Shown here: positions 23,505 through 31,586 of the stretch, piece after piece
Numbering within the stretch: the stretch's first letter is position 1
How the letters are laid out: each line of letters begins with the position of its first letter
Assembly: GCA_913060515.1 (NCBI GenBank)
Contig: CAJXRZ010000042.1
Span: forward strand, 1-51,938
From: an uncultured Pseudomonadota bacterium
GTDB lineage: Bacteria; Myxococcota_A; UBA796; CAJQPC01
Direction of reading: 5' to 3'
Length of the DNA stretch: 51,938 nt
Translations under genes and position numbers: made by a program
The notes under the pieces: generated by a model
What the model was told of the DNA's origin: nothing
Seen by the model: only the letters and a program-made list of their open reading frames with translations
Database searches by the model: none

Positions 23505-25790
23505 ATGGCTCTGACCCCTTCGGCACAGGCTCTTGCACACGCAGCGGCACAACAAGCCCTGCAAAAGGCCAAGACGGCCTGGATCGAGAAGATCCAGCGC
23601 ATCCAAAACGCCTTCTCTCCGCCTCTGCGGAACAGCGAGCTGAGCGCGGGCCTGGGTCTGGACGTGCCGCCCCCCGGAATGACCGGCGCCAGCCCCGTAG
23701 GACGTTGGGTGAGCGTCTCTCCTCGGCTCCTACGCGCCCTGCCCGATCCGGGAGAGGCAGCGCTCCTGGAGCAGATCCTGGCTGGTGAGCTGCACTTGGC
23801 CTTGCGCCCCGGCGGCCACCGGAGGGAGCTTCTGCTCTGCACCAACCAGGATCTGGCGCGCTTGGGACCGGCCTGGCAGCTGTTGAACCTAGGCGGCAAG
23901 ACCCTGCCCGAGCGCGGTGACTGGGAGCAGGGTTGGGACTTGTTCGGGGGCGCTGAGCCTGAAGCTGCGCCGATCACAGCGGTGGCTGGGCCCAGTAAAG
24001 AGCTGCCCTTTGCCCCGCCCCTGCCCTTGCCAGGCTTCATCTTGGGCTGCATGCGCCTGAGCACCCAAGGGGCCCCAGGAGAGGATCAAGCCGTGGCCTT
24101 GATCCAAGCCGCTGCTCAGGCGGGCGTCGCCCTCTTCGACAGCGCCGATGTGTACGCCACAGACGAGGACACGCTGCACCACAACCACCGCCTGCTGGCC
24201 CGCGCCCTGGAGGACTTCCCCCAGGCCCAGGTGCTCACGAAAGTGGGACTGGCCAGACCCAAGGGCCGCTGGGTTCCCAATGGACGCCCTGAGCGCCTGA
24301 TGACCGAGGCGCGGCGCGCCCAGGAGACCTTGGAGGTGGAGCGCATCGCCCTGCTGCAGCTCCATGTGGTGGACCGCCGCGTGCCCTTTGAGGAGTCTCT
24401 GGACGCCCTGGCCATGCTGGTCGACGAAGGCACAGTGGCCCGCATCGGCCTGTGCAACGTGAGCGCCGAGCAGCTCGCCCAGGCTTGCGCCCGCATTCCG
24501 GTGGCCAGCGTGCAGGTGCCCTGGTCCCCCTTCGAGCCCAAGTCAGGACGCAGCGGTGGGGTGGCCCAGGCCGCCTTCGAGCGCGGCATTCCAGTGCTGG
24601 CCCACAGCCCACTGGGCGGCCACAAGCGCCGGACCAAAGCCCTGCCCGCCCCTTTCCTGGCCTTGGCCAAGCAGCTCTCCGTCTCCCCCCAGCGCGTGGC
24701 GGTGGCTTGGATGCTCGCATTGGGTCACAGCCCCATCGTGGGCGCCACCCGCCTTGAGAGCCTCCAGGACTCCATGGCGGCACGTGAGCTGAGCCAAGAC
24801 CCCAGGCTGCTCAAGCTTCTGCCGGACCAGCAACGCGGCGGTCAGGTGCGCATCGTCATGGGGCCCCCTGCCAGCGGCAAGACCCAGCACGTCGCGCCTC
24901 TGGAAGCGGCCGGCTGGGGGCGTTTCAACCGAGACACCCTGGGCGGCACCCTCAAGGGCGTGGACAAGAAGCTCAAAGAGGCCCTGGAAGGTGGACTTCG
25001 CTACGCCGTGCTCGACAACACCTACCCCAGCGTGGCCTCGCGGGCGGGACTGATTGCCGCTGCCAAGGCCCAGGGGCTACCTGTGCTCTGCCAGTGGATC
25101 CAGTGCTCGGAGCCCAACGCTCAGATCAACGCCTGTCAGCGAATGATGGAGCGCCAAGGCCGAATCCTGAGCCCGGTGGAGGTGAAGGAGGCCAGCAAGT
25201 CCGACCCCAACATGTTGCCCCCGGCGGCCATCGCCAACTGGTTCAGAAACTTCAAAGAGCCCAGCACAGACGAGGGCATCACGGTCCTGCAGAAGCTGCC
25301 CTTCTCCCGCCGCCCCGCTGGCCTACAAGGCGCTCTCTTCTTTGACTACGACGGCACTCTGCGCCGCTCCACCGGTCGCGCCCCCTTCCCCTTCTACCCG
25401 AACCAAGTCCAGATCATGAAGGGCCGCAAGAAGGTCATGCGCAGCCTGAAGGACGCCGGCTGGTTGCTGCTCGGGGTGAGCAACCAGGGCGCCATTGAAC
25501 AGGGCAGCCTGAAACCTGAGCGGGCCCAAGAGTGCTTCGATGAGACCCATGAGCAGCTGGGGGTCACCCCGGACCTGCTCTTCTCAGCCTGGGTGGACCG
25601 CCAAGCATGGGACCGTAAACCCAACCCCGGCATGGGCGTGGCCCACATGGTCAAACACGGTCTGGACCTGAGCATCTGCCTGATGGTGGGCGACCGGGAC
25701 TCCGACCGCCAGTTCGCCGAGAACCTGGGCATGGCCTACGCCGACGCCGAGGACTTCTTCGCCGACTACAAGGCGCATCTACCGGGCTAG
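23505..25790 (+). CDS. Aldo/keto reductase – polynucleotide kinase – HAD phosphatase fusion
   Basis: The protein has 761 residues. Residues 1-170 are an unrecognised N-terminal domain. Residues 175-440 are an aldo/keto reductase with the full tetrad D212, Y217 (FDSADVYATD), K246 (LTKVG) and H287 (LLQLHVVD). Residues 447-600 form a P-loop kinase: GPPASGKT (453-460), NRDTLGG (475-481), DNTYPSVASRAG (504-515) and EPSTDEGITVLQKLPF, which follow eukaryotic PNKP kinase domains closely. Residues 608-755 are a HAD phosphatase with DYDGTL (D614, D616), VSN (S659), K705 and GDRDSD (729-734). Kinase plus HAD is the arrangement of enzymes that heal nucleic acid ends (5'-OH to 5'-phosphate, 3'-phosphate removal). 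Fusion to an AKR is unusual. All three active sites look intact. Confidence 0.88.
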   Translation: MALTPSAQALAHAAAQQALQKAKTAWIEKIQRIQNAFSPPLRNSELSAGLGLDVPPPGMTGASPVGRWVSVSPRLLRALPDPGEAALLEQILAGELHLALRPGGHRRELLLCTNQDLARLGPAWQLLNLGGKTLPERGDWEQGWDLFGGAEPEAAPITAVAGPSKELPFAPPLPLPGFILGCMRLSTQGAPGEDQAVALIQAAAQAGVALFDSADVYATDEDTLHHNHRLLARALEDFPQAQVLTKVGLARPKGRWVPNGRPERLMTEARRAQETLEVERIALLQLHVVDRRVPFEESLDALAMLVDEGTVARIGLCNVSAEQLAQACARIPVASVQVPWSPFEPKSGRSGGVAQAAFERGIPVLAHSPLGGHKRRTKALPAPFLALAKQLSVSPQRVAVAWMLALGHSPIVGATRLESLQDSMAARELSQDPRLLKLLPDQQRGGQVRIVMGPPASGKTQHVAPLEAAGWGRFNRDTLGGTLKGVDKKLKEALEGGLRYAVLDNTYPSVASRAGLIAAAKAQGLPVLCQWIQCSEPNAQINACQRMMERQGRILSPVEVKEASKSDPNMLPPAAIANWFRNFKEPSTDEGITVLQKLPFSRRPAGLQGALFFDYDGTLRRSTGRAPFPFYPNQVQIMKGRKKVMRSLKDAGWLLLGVSNQGAIEQGSLKPERAQECFDETHEQLGVTPDLLFSAWVDRQAWDRKPNPGMGVAHMVKHGLDLSICLMVGDRDSDRQFAENLGMAYADAEDFFADYKAHLPG

Positions 25791-25793
25791 GCG

Positions 25794-25985
25794 GCATCGA
25801 GGGGTGAACGCAACACTGCGGGAGGCATCGAGGGGTGAACGCAACAAAGGCGGCGAGAACCTGGGCCAGAAGCGGCCAAAGTGGGTAAAATCGGGCCGAA
25901 GTGTTGCGTTGAACCCCCGATGCTTGGGGGTTTGTTGCGTTGAACCCCCGATGCTTGTGGGTTTGTTGCGTTGAGCCCCGGTTGC
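25794..25985. repeat. Array of five 22-base repeats at 31-base period in inverted halves
   Basis: Two direct copies beginning GCATCGAGGGGTGAACGC lie at 25794-25815 and 25825-25846. Three copies in the opposite orientation, beginning TGTTGCGTTGAACCCCCG, lie at 25902-25923, 25933-25954 and 25964-25985, the last one degenerate. Period within each half is exactly 31 bases. The halves differ at about three of 22 positions and are separated by a 55-base unique spacer. In the right half AACCCCC and GGGGGTT (25912-25932) also form a seven-base stem followed by T-rich sequence, which could stop transcription from the upstream gene. No gene is seen here. Confidence 0.85.
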
Positions 25986-26014
25986 CCCCTCGGTAGAGCA
26001 ATCCGGAGGTACTC

Positions 26015-26419
26015 ATGACTGGAGCTTGCTGCTGCGGCGCTGTGGCCTTTGAGATCCATTCCCAGCCCAAGGACATCTACTGCTGCCACTGCAGCATTTG
26101 CCGGCGCTCGACCGGGGTCCAAGGTGTGGCCGTGGTCGTGGTTCCCAACGCCTCGTTTGCCTGGACCCAAGGCCAAGCGCAGATCCGCCACTGGGCCAAG
26201 CCCGACGCCGACTGGGAGAAGAACTTCTGCGCGCTGTGTGGCTCCCCCCTGCCCGGCCCGAACGACCCTGAGCACACCTACGTGCCCGCCGGGCTCATCA
26301 CCCAGGGCGGCGAGGGGCTCCGGGTGGCGGCCCACATCTTCACCGATGACAAGGCCTCCTGGTTTGAGCCTGGGGACGGCGCCCCAAGGCACGGCCAGCA
26401 CTTTCAGCGCAAGGGCTGA
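26015..26419 (+). CDS. GFA (glutathione-dependent formaldehyde-activating)/CENP-V family protein
   Basis: The protein has 134 residues, the normal size for the family. Zinc-ligand cysteines are in the expected order: CCCGAVAF near the N-terminus, CCHCSICRRSTG in the first third and FCALCGSPLP in the middle. The family is a beta-fold with structural zinc, named for a proposed role in glutathione-formaldehyde adduct formation, but most members have no proven activity. The start is ATG at 26015 behind GGAGGT. It follows the repeat array and converges with the next gene 20 bases on. Confidence 0.88.
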   Translation: MTGACCCGAVAFEIHSQPKDIYCCHCSICRRSTGVQGVAVVVVPNASFAWTQGQAQIRHWAKPDADWEKNFCALCGSPLPGPNDPEHTYVPAGLITQGGEGLRVAAHIFTDDKASWFEPGDGAPRHGQHFQRKG

Positions 26420-26439
26420 GCCAGCCGGACTACCCCCGG

Positions 26440-26841
26440 TCAGTCGAGCAGGTCGATCTTGCTCCCGTTCACGTCGACCTTGGCGACATCAAAGTCCCAG
26501 TCTCCGGCGCTCTTGTCCGCCTCCAAGTAGAGCGTCCCAGCGCCCTTGGATCCCTGGAGTGGAACGGAGAGCTCCGCTTCTCCTGAACCGCCGCTGACGC
26601 TCACGGAGCCGGAGACCATCCATCCTGCTTCGATTGGCTCGCCGAGCGCTTCCTGAACGCGGGGATCGCTCGTGGCCATCTCCAAGCCACTCGTGTAGGC
26701 GCCGGATTGCTTGAGGCTGCCCATGATGCTGCCCATAAAGCCCCCGCAGCACAGAAGCGTCAGCCCGAAGACGGCCGCCAGTCCACCCAAGATCTTGAGC
26801 CCGCGTCCGCCCTCGCCTGCCCCTGATTCATCCGCTGTCAT
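26440..26841 (-). CDS. Membrane-anchored Coa1/Tim21-like protein
   Basis: The protein has 133 residues from ATG 26841, preceded by GGGGG; an upstream ATG gives only a short unlikely extension. A Gly-rich cytoplasmic stretch leads to one transmembrane helix at about 15-37 (ILGGLAAVFGLTLLCCGGFMG). The rest has the pattern DPRVQEALGEPIEAGWMVSGSV, then GEAELSVPLQGSKGAGTLYLEA and WDFDVAKVDV, which is the Coa1-like layout (LGxPI, then beta strands with VxGxKGxG). Eukaryotic relatives help assemble cytochrome oxidase. Bacterial versions are uncharacterised. Confidence 0.7.
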   Translation of the reverse strand: MTADESGAGEGGRGLKILGGLAAVFGLTLLCCGGFMGSIMGSLKQSGAYTSGLEMATSDPRVQEALGEPIEAGWMVSGSVSVSGGSGEAELSVPLQGSKGAGTLYLEADKSAGDWDFDVAKVDVNGSKIDLLD

Positions 26842-26884
26842 CGAGTCCCCCCATCGTCCCGAGATTGAGCCTCGAGTCATCCAG

Positions 26885-27499
26885 TTATGCGTCCAGTCTG
26901 GCCAGCGTCTCTCGAATGCGTTCGCTCATCTCGGTCTCTGGCGCGCCATCGTACCAGCACTGGTACCAGCCAGCCTCCAGGCCCTCGCCAAGCGCCACAA
27001 GCAGCGGCTGGCGCAGCTCCGGCCAAGCCAAACACCGCTCAATCGCCTGGAGCTGGTCCTTGGCCTGGAGTCCATCGCGCAGGTTCAAGGCACAATACAG
27101 AGCCTCGGCTTGCACATCACTCAGCCTCACCCCCAAGCGCTGCCCTTCCATGTGTCCCAAGTGACGGCGGCGCAGCACGGGGTCGGCAAACAGGGCCTGA
27201 AAGTCCTCCAGGCTCTCGCCTGCGCTGAGCATCTGGGGGTCCCAGACATCGGAGGGCATGCGCATCAAGGGCTCCAGCTGCGCCCAGGCCCATGCCACTG
27301 TGAACAAGGCCCTGAGCTGCTCAGGGGAGCCGTGCAGAGGGGCCAGAGTCTGCTCCCGAATGCTCAGCAGCGCGCCGTCTTCAAAGTCGATGAAGCGCAG
27401 CTCGACTTGCCCCTTTTCGGTCGCCTTGATCTGCGCCTGAAGTGAAGGACCGGCCTGGGCCACTTCTGCGAACAAAGTCACCTGTTCATCGAGCTCCAC
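26885..27499 (-). CDS. Unknown cytoplasmic protein
   Basis: The protein has 204 residues. The GTG at 27499 is preferred because AGGAG lies five bases upstream and the protein then starts MELDEQVTLFAEV. It has no signal peptide, membrane segment or Cys motif. The first 60 residues are beta-rich (QAQIKATEKGQVELRFIDFEDGALL) and the remainder is helical and acidic, with several Trp. I do not recognise a family. It is divergent from the lipase gene and 43 bases upstream of the Coa1-like gene, with which it could share a transcript. Confidence 0.62.
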   Translation of the reverse strand: MELDEQVTLFAEVAQAGPSLQAQIKATEKGQVELRFIDFEDGALLSIREQTLAPLHGSPEQLRALFTVAWAWAQLEPLMRMPSDVWDPQMLSAGESLEDFQALFADPVLRRRHLGHMEGQRLGVRLSDVQAEALYCALNLRDGLQAKDQLQAIERCLAWPELRQPLLVALGEGLEAGWYQCWYDGAPETEMSERIRETLARLDA

Positions 27500-27562
27500 A
27501 CGCACTCCTCTCTGCAGAGGCACTCTAGCCCAGGTACCCTGGCCGCTCAACGGAGCCTGTCT

Positions 27563-29422
27563 GTGCTGCCCCTACTCTTGCTCGCATGTGCCCCAGAGAA
27601 GGCCCCCTACAGCGACTGCGACCCCCTGGTCCCAGAGGTCTGTGGCTTGCCTTGGCCCTCGGCCCAGCACATCGAAGAGGTCGACGGCGGCTGGCGCCTG
27701 GACCTGGGAGTGGAGACTCTGCCCCCCCATGAGGAAGGTCCAACGGTCGATCCCACGGACTGGAACCTGCGGGACGGCTTCTCCATTCAAGCACCCATGC
27801 TCGCGTGGTTCGACAACTTGAGCGAGGAGGGCCTTCCGGTGGATGGCGGGGCCTCGCTTGAGGAAGGGTCCACAGTGGTCGTCGTCGACATGGGCACTGG
27901 CGAGCGCATCCCCGTTCGTGCGGAGCTCTCGGTCGATGACAACCCCACTCTGCTCATCCACCCCACCTCTGGCCTGAACCCGGGCACCTGGTACGCCGTG
28001 GGGTTGCAGGGCCTGACCAAGGAGGATGGGAGCGACGTTGAGCCCGGCGCAGCCTTCCTCGCGCTCCGGGACGGCACCCGCGCAGACTCTTGGGACATCG
28101 AAGGCAGGCGAGGCCAGTACGAAGAGGACATCTTCCCCGCCTTGGAGAGCGCCGGCGCGCCCAGAGACAGCCTGCAGCTCGCTTGGCACTTCCGCACGGC
28201 CTCCACCGAGAACACCACCTCGACCGCCCTGAGCATGCGGGATCAGGCCCAGGCCTGGCAAGACGCCGAGGGCGCGAGCTGGACGTGGACCGACACGGAG
28301 ATCTTCGACTGCGAGACCGAGGACATCGGCAAGCACCTGGAGGGCACCCTGAGCGTGCCGCGCTTTGTGAACTCCGAGGAAGCGCCTGCCTTTTTGGTCT
28401 TCGAGGATGGCGTGCCCGCCATTCAAGACACCCAGGAGATTCCCTTTGTCGTGCGCGTGCCTTGCAGCCTGATGGAGGACCCCAGCGATGGGCTCTTGGT
28501 CCAATTCGGCCACGGGCTCTTCCAAGACCGATACGAGGTTGAGAAGGACTACCTGGGCGCGCTGGCCAACAAACACGGTTGGCTGCTCATCGCCGCCGAC
28601 TGGCAGGGCATGAGCCGAGACGACACCGTGCCCATCGTGCAGATGATGGGCGCAGACATGGGCCAGTTCGGCAGCATTCCCCAGCGCACTCTGCAGTCCT
28701 GGGTAAACAAGGATCTGCTGCTGCGTGCGGCGGTGGGCCCCATGCGCCAGGACCCGGAGCTGCTCACGGAGGGCGTGCCGCTGACCACAGGCGAGCCTCG
28801 CTACTTGGGGATCTCCATGGGTGCGATCATCGGGGGAGGCTACGTCGCCTTCTCCGAGCAGCTGGACACCGCCGTGCTGAACGTAGGCGGCACCCCCTTC
28901 GCCTTCGTGCTCCCGCGCAGCACCAACTTCCCAGCCTTTGAGAACATCTTGAACGCCGAGCTCGGAGACCCACGGGCCGTTCAGCTGGCGCTTGCGGCCT
29001 TTCAGACTCTGTGGGACCCCGCCGAGACCGCTGGATGGACACCCATTCTCAAGGAGTCCGACACTCTGCTGCTGCAGCACAACCTTGGCGATGCCCAGGT
29101 CACCACCTTGGCTGGCCAACGCCTGGCGCGGGCGGTGGGCGCCGAGCTGCTCTCCCCCGAGAGTCGGCCGGTGTGGGGCCTGGAGAGCGTGACCTCGCCT
29201 GCGGGATCTGCCTACATCGAGTGGGCCTACAGCGACGTGTCCCCAGAACCCACAACCGCTGTCCCAGCAGACAAGGAGACCGACACCCACGTCTGCAGCC
29301 GTCAGGAGCCCGAAGCATGGGCACAGATGGACATCTTCTTCCGCAGCGGCGAGATCCAAGCCACCTGCGAGGGTCCATGTCAGGGAGAACGCGTTGGCTT
29401 TTGTGATGCCCGACCGCAGTAA
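27563..29422 (+). CDS. VolA/Pla-1-like lipoprotein lipase (alpha/beta hydrolase)
   Basis: The protein has 619 residues. GTG with GGAG seven bases upstream begins a short lipoprotein signal (MLPLLLLAC). Residues 55-150 (WNLRDGFSIQAPMLAWFDN, GLNPGTWYAVGLQGL) match the N-terminal domain of surface lipases of the VolA/Pla-1 group. The hydrolase domain has LLVQFGHGLF for the oxyanion region and the nucleophile elbow GISMG with S418. A late His is likely in the C-terminal 200 residues but I cannot fix it with certainty. Cysteines near the C-terminus (CEGPCQGERVGFC) suggest disulfides outside the cytoplasm. It probably hydrolyses lysophospholipids or esters at the outer membrane. Confidence 0.78.
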   Translation: MLPLLLLACAPEKAPYSDCDPLVPEVCGLPWPSAQHIEEVDGGWRLDLGVETLPPHEEGPTVDPTDWNLRDGFSIQAPMLAWFDNLSEEGLPVDGGASLEEGSTVVVVDMGTGERIPVRAELSVDDNPTLLIHPTSGLNPGTWYAVGLQGLTKEDGSDVEPGAAFLALRDGTRADSWDIEGRRGQYEEDIFPALESAGAPRDSLQLAWHFRTASTENTTSTALSMRDQAQAWQDAEGASWTWTDTEIFDCETEDIGKHLEGTLSVPRFVNSEEAPAFLVFEDGVPAIQDTQEIPFVVRVPCSLMEDPSDGLLVQFGHGLFQDRYEVEKDYLGALANKHGWLLIAADWQGMSRDDTVPIVQMMGADMGQFGSIPQRTLQSWVNKDLLLRAAVGPMRQDPELLTEGVPLTTGEPRYLGISMGAIIGGGYVAFSEQLDTAVLNVGGTPFAFVLPRSTNFPAFENILNAELGDPRAVQLALAAFQTLWDPAETAGWTPILKESDTLLLQHNLGDAQVTTLAGQRLARAVGAELLSPESRPVWGLESVTSPAGSAYIEWAYSDVSPEPTTAVPADKETDTHVCSRQEPEAWAQMDIFFRSGEIQATCEGPCQGERVGFCDARPQ

Positions 29423-29454
29423 GGCGGGTACACTTCACCCCCTGAGGAGCGCGC

Positions 29455-29904
29455 GTGACCTTTAAGAAGGCCCTTCTGCTGACCCCCTTGCTCTTGCTGG
29501 CCAGTCCGGCGCTTGGGCGAGGCGAAGAAGTCCAGCTTGTGGGCAGCAATGTAGAGACAGAGACCTACAACATCTCTGCCCGTCGCGGGACCTCTGGAGT
29601 GGCTGAGCGGGGCCACCTGGAGCTGCGTATCCAGTCCAAGCAGGGCTACACCTTGGACAACGAGTACGACATCGCCGTCAAGATGAAGGGTCCTGCCAAG
29701 GGTCTGGAGTGGGGCCAGAAGAAGCTGGACCGGGACGACGGTCAGCTCTCGGCAGATGGAAACGAGTACCGCATCAAGATCCCCTACCGGGCGGAGCGCC
29801 TCGGCGAGTACCCCGCAAAAGGCAAGGTGAGCTTCCGCCTGTGCCGAGAAGATGGATGCAAACGGGTCAAGCGCAGCTTTGAGACGGCCGTAGTGGTGCA
29901 CTAG
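29455..29904 (+). CDS. Periplasmic protein with two-Cys C-terminal motif
   Basis: The protein has 149 residues. GTG follows GAGGAG. A typical signal peptide (MTFKKALLLTPLLLLASPALG) is followed by a beta-rich domain. Near the end FRLCREDGCKRV, followed by a beta strand ending the protein, recalls the N-terminal domain of DsbD-like thiol reductases, but similarity is limited. It lies between the lipase gene and the tRNA-protein-transferase-like gene, four bases before the latter. A TACACT hexamer at 29429-29434 may be its own -10 element. Confidence 0.7.
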   Translation: MTFKKALLLTPLLLLASPALGRGEEVQLVGSNVETETYNISARRGTSGVAERGHLELRIQSKQGYTLDNEYDIAVKMKGPAKGLEWGQKKLDRDDGQLSADGNEYRIKIPYRAERLGEYPAKGKVSFRLCREDGCKRVKRSFETAVVVH

Positions 29905-29908
29905 ACCC

Positions 29909-30955
29909 ATGCTGATCCAGTCCCATCGCCCTGACCGAATTCTGCCGAGTGAGCTGGACCAGCGCCTCGCCCAGGGTTGGTTTCGGATTGGCGATTCGCT
30001 GTTCACCTGCAAGGCCGTTTGGTTTGAAGGGGTGCCGCGCAGCGCGCTGTGGATCCGCCTGGATCTGGGCACCTACACCTGGCGAAAGAGCCAGCGAAAG
30101 CTGCTCAACCGCATCCACCGGCGCTACCGCGTGGAGATCGGCCAGCTGGAGCTGAACCCCGAGAAGCGCGAGCTCTACGCCCGCTACCGAACCCAAGCCA
30201 GCGGGACCCGGGCCGAACGCCTAGAAGCCGTCTTGGGCGGAACCCGCGGCCAGGCCCTCTTCGATACCCGCGAGATCCGCATCTACGAGGGCGAGCGTTT
30301 GGTGGCCTTCTCTTGGTTCGACGTGGGCGACCACAGCGCCGAGAGCATCCTGGGCGTCTACGACCCAGAGTGTGCCGCCGACAGCTTGGGCTACGTCTCC
30401 ATGCTGCTGGAGGTCGAAGCACTCCAAGAGATGGGCTTTGCCTTTTACTACCCAGGCTACGTGCTGCCCGGCGCCCCAGAGATGGACTACAAGCTGCGTC
30501 TTGGGGCGGTCGAGTACTGGGACCCAGACAAGTGGACTTGGCGGCCCAAAGAAGAATCCGGCCGCATCCTGCATGTGGTCGAGCACTCTCAGCGGCTCCT
30601 GCTGGAAGTGGCAGGCTGGCTGAGCGGTGCCAACATCGAGGCCAGGATGGTCGCCTACCCAGGCTTTGAGCTGCCCAGCATGCAGCCCAGCTTGAGCGAT
30701 GGTCTGGCCGTACCTGTCTTGCTCCATGTTCCCAGTGAGCTGGACCCTGGCAGTCCCCTGGTCGTGACTTGGAGCCCAGAGGTTGGCTACCAAGTGCAGC
30801 GCTGCCAGGCGATGGTGCTCATCGCACGTCGTCCCAACGGGGAAGAGGTGCCCGAAGCGCGCCGCAGTTTCCTACAGAGCGAGACCGTGGAAGGTGTGGC
30901 CCAGGACCCGGCGCAAGCGGCGAGCATTGCGATGCAGGCGCTGGAGTCGGACTAA
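29909..30955 (+). CDS. Arginyl/leucyl-tRNA-protein transferase-like protein (Ate/Bpt family) without Cys cluster motif
   Basis: The protein has 348 residues. The GNAT-fold C-terminal domain of Ate/Bpt enzymes is clear: GTRAERLEAVLGG, RIYEGERLVAFSWFDVGD, ESILGVYDPE, SLGYVSMLLEVEALQEMGF, FYYPGYV (179-185) and MDYK (192-195), followed by VEYWDPD. Family members move Arg or Leu from tRNA to N-terminal residues of proteins to mark them for ClpS/ClpAP or the proteasome. The N-terminal region keeps AQGWFRIGDSLF and RKSQRKLL but lacks the CxxC-type cysteines that hold heme or iron-sulfur in canonical members; only C34 remains. Residues 215-348 are an extra C-terminal part. The start has little ribosome site and is coupled to the gene before. 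Confidence 0.82.
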   Translation: MLIQSHRPDRILPSELDQRLAQGWFRIGDSLFTCKAVWFEGVPRSALWIRLDLGTYTWRKSQRKLLNRIHRRYRVEIGQLELNPEKRELYARYRTQASGTRAERLEAVLGGTRGQALFDTREIRIYEGERLVAFSWFDVGDHSAESILGVYDPECAADSLGYVSMLLEVEALQEMGFAFYYPGYVLPGAPEMDYKLRLGAVEYWDPDKWTWRPKEESGRILHVVEHSQRLLLEVAGWLSGANIEARMVAYPGFELPSMQPSLSDGLAVPVLLHVPSELDPGSPLVVTWSPEVGYQVQRCQAMVLIARRPNGEEVPEARRSFLQSETVEGVAQDPAQAASIAMQALESD

Positions 30956-31563
30956 GCCAGTAGCGCAGCGCGTCCGTCTCGGTCCAGCTTGACCACCTGC
31001 GCATCGAAGGCATCCAGGTCTTCCCCAGGTGGCAAGACCAGCTCGTCTTCCTGTGGGTAGAAGGCCTCCTCCCGGTCCGGGTCGATGAAGCCCTCGGCGA
31101 CCAGCGCCTCGTACACCGCGGTCGGGGCCATGCACAGACAGGCGCTCTGGTCGCCCGTGTTGAGGTCCAGCAGGGTGTGCTCCGGCAGCCACGCGTCCAG
31201 GACCGAGGCCACGAGCAGCAGCTCGGCGTAGTCACTGGGCGAGGCCTCATCCGAGGGTAGGTGGTGCGCCACGAGGCGCTCCCCGTCGTCGATCTCGAAG
31301 AGCCAGCCTGCTGCCCAGCGGTCTCGAACCTCGGGGAATTCGACGAGGCTCGCGAGGGCGAGCAACGCGCGCATGATCCGGCTGTGGGCGCCCTCCTGAA
31401 AGAAGTCGCCTTCCGCATCAAAGCGCAGCAGCCAGCCCCGGGTGAACAGCGGGGCGAAGAGCGCGAACTCCTCGCTGAAGTAGTCCTGCTCCTCGGCGGG
31501 GACCTGTCCACCCGGGTAGCCGAGCTGGGTCAACAGAAGGTCGAGTTGGTCTACTGGGCGCAT
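30952..31563 (-). CDS. Unknown acidic protein
   Basis: The protein has 203 residues. AGGAGG lies five bases before the ATG. It is acidic, helical and rich in Leu, without signal peptide or membrane helix. Recognisable blocks such as RWAAGWLFEIDDGERLVAHHLPSD and PGEDLDAFDAQVVKLDRDG do not point to a family known to me. It converges with the transferase-like gene with a four-base overlap and lies downstream of a lipoprotein gene on the same strand. Confidence 0.65.
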   Translation of the reverse strand: MRPVDQLDLLLTQLGYPGGQVPAEEQDYFSEEFALFAPLFTRGWLLRFDAEGDFFQEGAHSRIMRALLALASLVEFPEVRDRWAAGWLFEIDDGERLVAHHLPSDEASPSDYAELLLVASVLDAWLPEHTLLDLNTGDQSACLCMAPTAVYEALVAEGFIDPDREEAFYPQEDELVLPPGEDLDAFDAQVVKLDRDGRAALLA

Positions 31564-31586
31564 CGCGGCCTCCTGCGAGCAGGGAC

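Noticed and set aside
23459-24064. 200-codon upstream extension of the fpr frame
   Set aside because: It is antisense to the AKR-PNK-HAD gene, Arg/Ser/Pro-rich and unlike Fpr, whose proper start is at 23458.
25794-25985. CRISPR array
   Set aside because: Only five copies, in two orientations, with 9-base intervals between copies and no cas genes.
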